From NCBI RefSeq assembly GCF_050948215.1, contig NW_027488913.1, positions 1-64,000 on the forward strand: DNA of 64,000 nucleotides, read 5' to 3'. A model generated the notes under the pieces. It did no database searches. It was not told where the DNA came from and saw only the letters and a list, made by a program, of their open reading frames with translations. Shown here piece by piece: positions 31,801 to 39,654 of the stretch (positions are counted from its first letter, which is position 1; every line of letters starts with the position of its first letter). The position numbers and the translations under genes were made by a program. Origin of the DNA: Halictus rubicundus (Eukaryota > Arthropoda > Insecta > Hymenoptera > Halictidae).

Positions 31801-31895
31801 GGATAGGATAGAGTGTAGGATAGAGGGTAGGATAGAGGATTGGATAGGATTGAGTATAGGATAGGATTGAGGAAAATATAGGATATAGGATAGGA
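25888..31895. repeat. Higher-order satellite block, copy B
   Basis: This is the second copy of 1-7795. The first 97-codon minus-strand open stretch at 25952-26245 differs from that at 65-358 by one residue, and the 78-codon stretches at 26199-26435 and 312-548 are identical. Markers are TATCGGAAACG at 27078 and AGAATACGCC at 29351 and 31560. It lacks the roughly 1.5 kb present in copy A at 4100-5580. Confidence 0.8.
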
Positions 31896-34162
31896 TAGGA
31901 TAGAGGATAGGATAGGATAGAGGATAGGATAGGATAGAGGTTAGGATAGGATAGGGGATAGGGTAGGATTGAGGATAGGATAGGATAGAGGATAGGATAG
32001 GATAGAGGATAGGATAGGATAGAGGATAGGATAGGGGATTGGATAGGATACAGTATAGGATAGGTTAGAGGATAGGATAGGATAGAGGATAGGATAGAGG
32101 GTAGGATAGAGGATTGGATAAGTTTGAGGATATTATACTATATAGGATATGATAGGATAGAGGATAGGATACGATAGAGGATACGATAGGATAGAGGATA
32201 AAATAGGATAGAGGATATTATAGGATATAGGATATTATAGGATACAGGATAGGATACGATAGAGAATGGGATAGGATAGAGGATACGATAGGATAGAGGA
32301 TAGGATAGGATAGAGGATTGTATAGGACAGACGATACGACAGGATAGAGGATAGGATACGATAGAGGATGGGATAGGATAGAGGATACGATAGGATAGAG
32401 GATAGGATAGGATAGAGGATAGGATAGGATAGAGGATAGGATAGAGGATAGGATAGGATAGAGGACAGGATAGGACAGAGGATAGGATAGGATAGAGGAT
32501 AGGATAGGTTAGAAAATAGGATAGGACAGAGGATAGGATAGGATAGAGGATAGGATAGAATAGAGGATATTATAGGATAGGATAGAGGATAGGATAGGAT
32601 AGAGGATAGGATAGGATAGAGGATAGGATAGGATAGAGGATAGGATAGGATAGAGGATAGGATAGGATAGAGGATAGGATAGGATAGAGGATAGGATAGG
32701 ATAGAGGATAGGATAGGATAGAGGATAGGATAGGGGATTGGATAGGATACAGGATAGGATAGGATAGAGGATTGGATAGGATAGAGGATACGATAGGATA
32801 GTGGATAGGATAGGATAGAGGATAGGATAGGATAGAGGATATTATAGGATACAGGATAGGATAGGATAGAGGGTAGGATATTATAGAGGATGGGATAGGA
32901 TAGAGGATACGATAGGATAGGGGATAGGATAGGATATATGATAGGATAGGATAGGGGATAGGATAGGATAGAGGATAGGATAGGATAGAGGACAGGATAG
33001 GACAGAGGATAGGATAGGATAGAGGATAGGATAGGTTAGAAAATAGGATAGGACAGAGGATAGGATAGGATAGAGGATAGGATAGAATAGAGGATATTAT
33101 AGGATAGGATAGAGGATAGGATAGGATAGAGGATGGGATAAGGTAGAGGATAGGATAGGATTGAGGATAGGATAGTATAGAGGATAGGATAGAGGATAGG
33201 ATAGGGTAGAGGATAGGATAGAATAGAGGATATTATAGGATAGATGATAGGATAGGATAGAGGATAGGATATTATAGGATAGATGATAGGATAGGATAGA
33301 GGATAGGATAGGATCGAGGATAGGATAGGGGATTGGAGAGGATAGAGGATACGATTGGATAGGGGATTGGATATGATAGAGGATAGGATAGAATAGAGAA
33401 TATTGTAGGATAGGATAGAGGATAGGATAGGATAGAGGATGGGGTAGGATAGAGTATACGATAGGATAGAGGATAGGATAGGATAGAGGATAGGATAGGA
33501 TAGAGGATAGGATAGGGGATTGGAGAGGATACAGGATAGGAGAGGATAGAGGATAGGATAGGGGATTCGATAGGATACAGGAAAGGATAGGATAGAGGAT
33601 AGGATGGGGGATTATATAGGATAGAGGATATTATAGGATAGATGATAGGATAGGATTGAGGATAGGATAGGGGATTGTAGAGGATAGAGGATAGGATTGG
33701 ATAGGGGATTGGATATGATAGAGGATAGGATAGAATAGAGAATATTGTAGGATAGGATAGAAGATAGGATAGGATAGAGGATGGGGTAGGATAGAGGATA
33801 TGATAGGATAGAGGATAGGATAGGTTAAAGGATCGGATAGGATATGGGATAAGGTAGGATTGAGGATTGGATAGGATAGAGGATAGGATAGGGGATTGTA
33901 TAGGATAGAGGATAGTATAGAATAGAGGATACGATAGGATAGAAGATACGATAAGATAGAGGGTAGGATAGGACAGAGGATAGGATAGGGGATTGGAGAG
34001 GATACAGGATAGGTTAGGATAGAGTATAGGATAGGGGATTGGATAGGATAGAGGATAGGATAGAATAGAGGATATTATAGGATAGGATACGATAGAGGAT
34101 GGGGTAGGATAGAAAATAGGATAGGACAGAGGATAGGATAGGATAGAGGATACGATAGAGGA
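31896..34162. repeat. More regular satellite beside the LTR
   Basis: Around 32580-32740 the 17-bp unit is nearly perfect. Local copies occur at offsets of about 516 bp (32455-32600 with 32975-33120, marker TTAGAAAATAGG) and about 342 bp (around 33331 with 33673). The variant GGATTGGAGAGGATA occurs here (about 33330, 33510, 33990) and again beyond the LTR near 35690, so both sides of the insertion belong to the same satellite neighbourhood. The block ends at the LTR. Confidence 0.75.
34159..34162. repeat. Left target-site duplication, AGGA
   Basis: AGGA directly precedes the TG terminus of the LTR-like island and is repeated directly after its CA terminus. AGGA is very common in this satellite, so the match alone is weak. 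However, removing the island and one AGGA rebuilds GATAGAGGATTGGATAGG, a frequent satellite string. Confidence 0.55.
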
Positions 34163-34432
34163 TGTAACCGTATCGATTACATGTCGATATGTATCGATCG
34201 GGCGACGTGTCGCATGAGCAACGCGGACCACCACCACGACGTCCCTGGTCGTCCCGTCATCCTTCTCTTAAGGAAGGATCGCAGGATCCCCCACTAATTA
34301 GCGTGCGCGCGCATCGATCCCCACGCGATACGGATCGAATGAGGTCGATGCGCGACAGAATTAGGCCACTCTACGTCTGGGCGCGAGCTTGTTCGGGTTC
34401 GGGAATTTCGGGCTGTTCGGTACGCAGCGAGC

Positions 34433-34447
34433 GAGTCAAACCGACTC
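34433..34447 (+). other. Hairpin 1 in LTR (GAGTC-AAACC-GACTC)
   Basis: A perfect 5-bp stem encloses the loop AAACC. A second hairpin with the same loop follows 25 bp downstream, with the outer base pair swapped. The function is unknown; it could be a protein-binding inverted repeat or an RNA structure in the LTR transcript. Confidence 0.5.
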
Positions 34448-34457
34448 AGGGGCGATA

Positions 34458-34472
34458 CAGTCAAACCGACTG
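34458..34472 (+). other. Hairpin 2 in LTR (CAGTC-AAACC-GACTG)
   Basis: This has the same core AGTCAAACCGACT as hairpin 1, but the outermost pair is C-G instead of G-C, so pairing is kept. The two hairpins are 25 bp apart, start to start. Confidence 0.5.
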
Positions 34473-34653
34473 CGTTCCTTCGTCTCGTGATATCCTCAAA
34501 CTGAGGAAGTGTCGTATAAACCGCACGACACGAGTCCATAAAGTTCTACGAGCGGCAATCATCGGCCGTAGCGATTAATCAAATAATAACTCCAGCGAGA
34601 CGAGGGAAACTGCATCGGTCTCGAGTCGTATTCTCCACGAAAGGAAGTAAATT

Positions 34654-34687
34654 CTCACGTTCGTTCGGGAAAGTTACGATACGGTAA
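34654..34687 (+). repeat. 34-bp direct repeat in LTR, copy 1
   Basis: Starts CTCACGTTCGTTCGGGAAA and ends GATACGGTAA. It matches 34857-34890 at 31 of 34 positions by eye, offset 203 bp. Duplicated short modules are common in LTR U3 regions, where they often carry enhancer sites. Confidence 0.75.
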
Positions 34688-34856
34688 TCAGAGTAAGTAC
34701 GGTTAACGTCTTTCCACCGATACCGGATAGTCTCCGAACCTACTGACTAGTGACGACGGAGACGATCCTCAGGGTCGGGTGTCTGACCGACGCCTTGTAC
34801 GTGTCGTCATTCGGGCACTTCCTGCGTCAGCAACGAGTGCTCGTATGCTACGACGG

Positions 34857-34890
34857 CTCACGTTCGTTCGGGAAATTCGCGATACGGTAA
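34857..34890 (+). repeat. 34-bp direct repeat in LTR, copy 2
   Basis: Second copy of the 34-bp module at 34654-34687. The three differences cluster in the middle, just after GGGAAA. Confidence 0.75.
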
Positions 34891-35036
34891 CACGATCAAA
34901 GTATCAGAAAGGGACCCAGACGTGGAGCCAGGATAGGGCTCGGGCAACTGCCTATGCGAAGGCACGATTCTACGAAGTCGCGATCGACTATTCGCGAATT
35001 GCGAACAGTATTAATCCCGCAACCGTCGTACTGCGG

Positions 35037-35053
35037 TTACTGTACTTATAAAG
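35037..35053 (+). promoter_or_regulatory. Candidate LTR core promoter, TATAAAG box 1
   Basis: TTACTGTACTTATAAAG contains TATAAAG at 35047-35053. A near-identical 17-mer lies 24 bp downstream. It sits about 275 bp from the end of the LTR, a plausible place for the U3/R boundary. No transcript evidence is available. Confidence 0.4.
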
Positions 35054-35060
35054 ACTCCGA

Positions 35061-35077
35061 TTACTGTACATATAAAG
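35061..35077 (+). promoter_or_regulatory. Candidate LTR core promoter, TATAAAG box 2
   Basis: TTACTGTACATATAAAG differs from box 1 by one base and holds TATAAAG at 35071-35077. The pair looks like a local duplication. Either box or both could position transcription start. Confidence 0.4.
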
Positions 35078-35327
35078 TATAACAGAATATATCTTACTTC
35101 TACCTCCAACATCGTCTCCGAATGATTCAAAGTTAGTTTGAACCTCTCCGTCTTCCAGTGCCTGGAGGCACGAACCTTATCTTACTAGGGTTGTAACCGT
35201 CCCTATCTATCTATCGGAAGCTCAGCATCGATACGATTTTTCTCACGTGCCTTCATTGTGAGGAGGCGACAGCGTGCGCGTGGCAAGACACTGCAGGAAC
35301 GCGAGGAAGAAGATAAAAACGGTTGCA

Positions 35328-35331
35328 AGGA
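35328..35331. repeat. Right target-site duplication, AGGA
   Basis: AGGA immediately follows the CA end of the LTR-like island and matches 34159-34162. Satellite resumes at once with TTGGATAGGATT. Confidence 0.55.
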
Positions 35332-37928
35332 TTGGATAGGATTAAGGATAGGATAGGATAGAGGGTGGGATAGGATAGATGATACGATAGGATAGCAGAT
35401 ACGATAGGATAGAGGGTAGGATAGGATAGAGGATAGGATAGAGGATAGGATGGGGGATTGGATAGGATACAGGATAGGATAGGATAGAGGATAGGATAGG
35501 GGATTGGATAGGATAGGGGATTGGATAGGATAGAGGATAGGATTGGGTAGAGGATATTATAGGATAGAGGATAGGATAGGATAGAGGATAGGATAGGATA
35601 GAGGATAGGATAGGTGAGAGGATATGATAGGATAGAGGATGGGATATGATAAAGGATACGATGGGATTGAGGATAGGATAAGGGATTGGAGAGGATAGAG
35701 GATAGGATAGGATAGAGGATTGGATAGTAAAGAGGATAATATAGGATGGAGGATACGATAGGATAGAGGATAGGATAGGATAGAGGATTGGATAGGATAT
35801 TGGATATTATAGGATAGACGTTAGGATAGAGGATAGGATAGAGGATAGGATAGAGGGTAGGCTAGAGGATTGGATAGGATTGAGGATATTATAGGATTGA
35901 GGATGGGATAGGAAAGAGGATACGATAGGATAGAGGATAGGATAGGATAGAGGATTGGATAGGATACAGGACAGCATTGAGGATAGGATAGGATAGAGGA
36001 TAGGATAGAGGGTAGGCTAGAGGATTGGATAGGATTGAGGATATTATAGGATATAGGATATGATAGGATAGAGGATGGGATAGGATAGAGGATACGATAG
36101 GATAGAGGATAGGATAGGATAGAGGATAGGATAGAGGATTGGATAGGATATTGGATATTATAGGATAGACGATAGGATAGGGGATACGATAGAGGATAGG
36201 ATAGAGGATTGGGTAGGATAGGGGATATTGTAGGATAGGCGATAGGATAGGATAGTGGATGTGATAGGATAGAGTATACGATAGGATACAGGATAGAATA
36301 GGATAGAGGATAGGATAGGATAGAGGATAGGATAGAGGATAGGATAGAGGGTAGGGTAGAGGATTGGATAGGATTGAGGATATTATAGGATATAGGATAT
36401 GATAGGATAGAGGATTGGATAGGATACAGGATAGCATTGAGGGTAGGATAGGATAGAGGATAGGATAGAGGATAGGATAGAGGGTAGGGTAGAGGATTGG
36501 ATAGGATTGAGGATATTATAGGATATAGGATATGATAGGATAGAGGATGGGATAGGATAGAGGATACGATAGGATAGAGGATAGGATAGGATAGAGGATA
36601 GGATAGAGGATTGGATAGGATATTGGATATTATAGGATAGACGATAGGATAGAGGATACGATAGAGGATAGGATAGAGGATACGATAGAGGATAGGATAG
36701 AGGATTGGGTAGGATAGGGGATATTGTAGGATAGACGATAGGATAGGATAGTGGATGTGATAGGATAGAGTATACGATAGGATAGAGGATAGAATAGGAT
36801 AGAGAATAGGATAGGATAGGATACAGGATACGATAGGACGGACGATACGACAGGATAGAGGATAGGATAAGATGGGGGATAGGATTGGATTGAGGATAGG
36901 ATAGAATAGAGGATAGGATACGTTTGAGGATGGGATAGGAAAGAGGATACGATAGGATAGAGGATAGGATAGAATAGAGGATAGGATAGGATAGAGGATT
37001 GGATAGGATACAGGATAGCATTGAGGATAGGATAGGATAGAGGATAGGATAGAGGATAGGATAGAGGGTAGGGTAGAGGATTGGATAGGATTGAGGATAT
37101 TATAGGATATAGGATAGGATAGAATAGAGGATAGGATACGATTGAGGATGGGATAGGAAAGAGGATACGATAGGATAGAGGATAGGATAGGAGAGACGAT
37201 ACGACAGGATAGAGGATAGGATACGATAGGGGATAGGATAGGATTGAGGATAGGATAGGATAGAGGATAGGATAGACGATAGGATAGAGGATAGGATAGA
37301 GGATTGGATAGGATTGAGGATATTATAGGATATAGGATAGGATAGAGTAGAGGATAGGATACGTTTAAGGATGGGATAGGAAAGAGGAAACGATAGGATA
37401 GAGGATAGGATAGGATAGAGGATTGGATAGGATACAGGATAGCATTGCGGATAGGATAGGATAGAGGATAGGATAGAGGATAGGATAGAGGATACGATAG
37501 AGGATTGGATAAGATAGAGGATATTATAGGATAGACGATAGGATAGGATAGAGGATGGGATAGGATAGAGGATACGATAGTATAGAGGATAGGATAGGAT
37601 AGAGGATAGGATAGGATAGAGGATACGATAGGATAGAGGATAGGATAGGATAGAGGATTGTATAGGATACACGATAGGATAGGATAGAGGATTATATAGG
37701 ATAGAGGATAGGATAGGATAGAGGATAGGATAGGATAGGGGATAGGATAGAGGATAGGATAGAGGATAGGATAGGGGATAGGATAGAGGATAGGATAGGA
37801 TAGAGGATAGGATAGGTTAGAGGATCTGATAGGATAGAGGATAGGATAGGTTAGAGGATAGTATAGGATAGAGAATAGGATAGGATAGTATAGAGGATAC
37901 GATAGGATAGACGATAGGATATAATAGA

Positions 37929-37942
37929 GGATTGTATAGGAT
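37929..37942. repeat. Left 14-bp target-site duplication
   Basis: GGATTGTATAGGAT directly precedes the unique island and is repeated exactly at 39641-39654, right after the poly(A) tract. The string is itself an ordinary satellite variant, so the support comes from its exact placement at both edges. Confidence 0.75.
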
Positions 37943-38105
37943 GAGAGCGAATCGAGAACTCATCGAGTAACTATCGAAAAGAGAAATTAGAGACGCGAAA
38001 AGATTGAGCTCACTTCCGAGTTTTATTTTATTTTATTCTTATACGAAATAATAAGTATGAATAGAAGTAAAAGTAAAAAGTGAGTAGAAAATTCAAAAAC
38101 CATAA

Positions 38106-38118
38106 GGATTAAAAATCC
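38106..38118 (+). other. Small hairpin GGATT-AAA-AATCC in retroposon
   Basis: A 5-bp perfect inverted repeat with a 3-base loop. It lies 46 bp upstream of a second short palindrome at 38164-38174. It may be chance in this A-rich context. Confidence 0.25.
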
Positions 38119-38163
38119 GAAACGCGAATAAAGGCGCGAAGAACGCGGAGTGCTGGTTAAAAA

Positions 38164-38174
38164 CCCCTCAGGGG
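38164..38174 (+). other. Short palindrome CCCCTCAGGGG in retroposon
   Basis: A 4-bp GC stem with a 3-base loop. It could form a small RNA hairpin in the element transcript. No known function is assigned. Confidence 0.3.
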
Positions 38175-38525
38175 CGGATAAACTCAAAAGCCGAACGCGA
38201 AAATCTGAAAAAGAAAAAGAAAAGATTAAACTCTTAAAAGATAATAACGGGTATACTTACGTGAAAAAGATACTTTCAACGAATTCCGGGAAACGGGAGT
38301 GCCGAAAAGCCGAAAAACTGCAACTTTCCGGGTAAAATAGCACCGGGCAGCTACCTCGGGAAGAGTATTACCTGAAAAGAATTAAAAAAGATTAGAAATT
38401 TGATAAAAATAATAGAAATTTTAATTAGATTCGAAAAACTAATAAATAAAACTAGTGAAAAAGTGGTAGTAAAAACGAACAAGTACACTCGAGATATAGC
38501 TACCAAGAACTTTAAAGTGCCAAGT

Positions 38526-38528
<3 letters not shown>

Positions 38529-38560
<32 letters not shown>
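38529..38560 (+). repeat. (GA)16 microsatellite in retroposon
   Basis: Sixteen uninterrupted GA dinucleotides. Translated, the tract gives an Arg-Glu run, which explains the 84-codon open frame over 38400-38654; I treat that frame as spurious. Confidence 0.97.
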
Positions 38561-38566
<6 letters not shown>

Positions 38567-38847
38567 CAGAACAATAGAGGATAGTGAACACCCGAAAGGA
38601 CCGGCTGTAAAGGTTCATGCACAACGTGAGGGGTCGGCCAGACGGTCAATCTAAAAGTAAGGTAGGAATTAGAAAGAACTAATACCACAGAGGGATAGTC
38701 AGGGAAATAGGTACACCGGATATAAAGTTCTAGGATATCGGACAGAAACGGGTTAAACTCGAAAATAGGCCGATCACAATAAAATTTTAGGAGGGTCTAT
38801 TTCGGAGGGTGGCGAGTCGAAGGGGGTCGGAAAGGAGAAATTATTCT

Positions 38848-38859
38848 CCCCCCCCCCCC
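38848..38859 (+). repeat. Poly(C) tract 1 in retroposon
   Basis: Twelve consecutive C residues, preceded by TTATTCT and followed by GAAAAC. Length in assemblies is often unreliable for such runs. Confidence 0.9.
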
Positions 38860-39150
38860 GAAAACTTTTTTGCTCTGCACCCACCCATTTCGGAGATATA
38901 GCGATTAGCAGGCTTATTTTACGGAAATTAGGGAAACGGACCAGACGAAAGTAAAGTGCTCGCCCGTACCTTTACAACGAGCCGCTGAACGCCGGAATCG
39001 TTGAAAGTTGAAAATTAGCGTGCATACCGGGTGACCAAATAATTTCGGATCGTAAAAAAATCTGAGTACGTGGGTCGACTCGGTAGGGGAATCTAAGGGG
39101 TGTCTTAGATCTGGGTAACCGGGTTCCCCAAGGCAAAAAATTTGTCGAAA

Positions 39151-39162
39151 CCCCCCCCCCCC
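39151..39162 (+). repeat. Poly(C) tract 2 in retroposon
   Basis: Twelve consecutive C residues, 303 bp downstream of the first tract, preceded by GTCGAAA and followed by TTTACG. Confidence 0.9.
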
Positions 39163-39624
39163 TTTACGAGGGTTTTCGGTTTTCAGAATTTTTCCCGTCG
39201 ATCGCACGAGATTTTTTCAAAAATTCTAACAATCTTGCGAATTTCGTCAAATTTTCGTAGTTAGTAGGTAGAGAGAACTTCGTAGCCGTGAAGTAGATTT
39301 CTGCGGACCTCGACGACTCTGTACGAATTTTAGATAAGATAGGTTTAGGTTAATAGAAAAATATTATAATTAGAACTGTTTGGGTTGGTTTTTTGGTTTT
39401 TGGTTAATAAGGTGTAGCTAGTAAATATTTAGAGTTTAGGTTTTAGATTTGTAATATTAGTGTTAATCTCGAGTTTAGTTACTTTAAGTGTTAGTATATA
39501 TAAAATAGAATAAGTCTAAGCGAATCGATTAGATTAAATTAAATTAAGTACATGCGCGAACAGCGATAATAGATTCTTAAGGATTTTGTAGAAATTGAAA
39601 AGTTAAATTTAGGCAAATACCTTT

Positions 39625-39640
39625 AAAAAAAAAAAAAAAA
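39625..39640 (+). repeat. Poly(A) tail of retroposon
   Basis: Sixteen A residues after AATACCTTT, directly abutting the right target-site duplication. The satellite itself contains no A run of this length. The tract fixes the 3' end and the sense strand of the insertion. Confidence 0.93.
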
Positions 39641-39654
39641 GGATTGTATAGGAT
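39641..39654. repeat. Right 14-bp target-site duplication
   Basis: GGATTGTATAGGAT, identical to 37929-37942, begins on the base after the poly(A) run. Satellite continues with AGAGGATAGG. Confidence 0.75.

Larger units (their letters stand above)
1..34162. repeat. Left arm of GGATA-based satellite array
   Basis: The whole stretch is tandem repeat. The + strand is made of GGATA pentamers punctuated by GA, giving a 12-bp unit (two pentamers plus GA) and a 17-bp unit (three pentamers plus GA) in mixed order. Recurrent variants are GGATT, GGGGATA, GATACGATA, GGATATTATA, GACAGAGG and TTGAGG. The orientation never flips. No interruption by unique DNA is visible before 34163. The array runs off the left end of the window. 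The many minus-strand open frames here follow from the lack of stop codons in the unit and are not called as genes. Confidence 0.97.
34163..35327 (+). mobile_element. Probable solo LTR of an LTR retrotransposon
   Basis: A 1165-bp unique island with no GGATA periodicity sits cleanly in the satellite. It begins TGTAACCG and ends CGGTTGCA. The ends are inverted octamers with one mismatch, and TG...CA is the usual LTR terminus. It is flanked by AGGA on both sides; a 4-bp duplication is common for Ty3/Gypsy-type integration and possible for BEL/Pao. Internal features fit a regulatory LTR: two TATAAAG boxes, a 34-bp direct repeat and paired hairpins. No internal gag-pol region or second LTR is present, as expected after recombination between LTRs. 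Open frames on both strands (up to 129 codons) show no recognisable domain. The strand is inferred only from the TATA boxes, and the family is not identified. Confidence 0.72.
35328..37942. repeat. Satellite segment between the two insertions
   Basis: 2.6 kb of the same GGATA satellite in the same orientation. It contains three copies of a module with AGGATAGCATTGAGG or CAGCATTGAGG, then GGGTAGG, then GGATTGGATAGGATTGAGG and GGATATTATAGG (about 35880-36060, 36360-36520, 37010-37110). This module order is shared with the start of the right arm (39770-39890). No gene is visible. Confidence 0.9.
37943..39640 (+). mobile_element. Poly(A)-tailed retroposon insertion, family unknown
   Basis: A 1698-bp unique island starts GAGAGCGAATCG and ends in 16 A residues, with exact 14-bp direct repeats on both sides. 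These are the marks of target-primed reverse transcription (a LINE, a SINE-like element or a retrocopied transcript), with the sense strand on +. The first 700 bp are A-rich with a (GA)16 tract; the second half has two 12-bp C runs and is CpG-containing. The longest open frames are 84 codons on + and 97 on -, with no reverse transcriptase, endonuclease or gag zinc-knuckle motif visible. It could be a heavily 5'-truncated LINE, a non-autonomous element or a retrocopied non-coding RNA. No canonical AATAAA lies just before the tail. Taking it out leaves ordinary satellite. Confidence 0.75.

Noticed and set aside
1..34162. CRISPR-like array of short direct repeats
   Set aside because: Units are head-to-tail with no unique spacers, there are no cas genes, and the unit is a pentamer derivative.
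33272..34237. 321-codon minus-strand frame entering the LTR
   Set aside because: It is only satellite read-through. Its first 25 or so residues come from antisense LTR sequence and resemble no domain.
34189..34578. 129-codon + strand open frame in the LTR-like island
   Set aside because: Arg/Ser-rich translation of CpG-rich DNA, no recognisable domain, overlapped by another open frame on the opposite strand (34294-34539), and contained within LTR boundaries.
34779..35051. 90-codon + strand open frame in the LTR-like island
   Set aside because: It spans one copy of the 34-bp direct repeat and runs into the first TATA box. No domain is visible; more likely regulatory DNA.
35161..35220. Possible tRNA or primer-binding site near the right end of the LTR
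   Set aside because: No cloverleaf could be drawn, and with no internal region present there is no primer-binding site to test.
38150..38335. 61-codon Lys-rich + strand frame in the retroposon
   Set aside because: Explained by A-rich composition; short, with no motif.
38400..38654. 84-codon + strand frame with an Arg-Glu run
   Set aside because: The run is the (GA)16 microsatellite; the rest shows no family resemblance.
38914..39207. 97-codon minus-strand frame in the retroposon
   Set aside because: Antisense to the poly(A)-defined sense strand, includes the poly(C) tract as a Gly run, and lacks any recognisable domain.
34159..39654. A single composite element spanning both islands
   Set aside because: The islands share no sequence I can see, have different end types (TG...CA versus poly(A)), have separate target duplications, and are separated by 2.6 kb of ordinary satellite.
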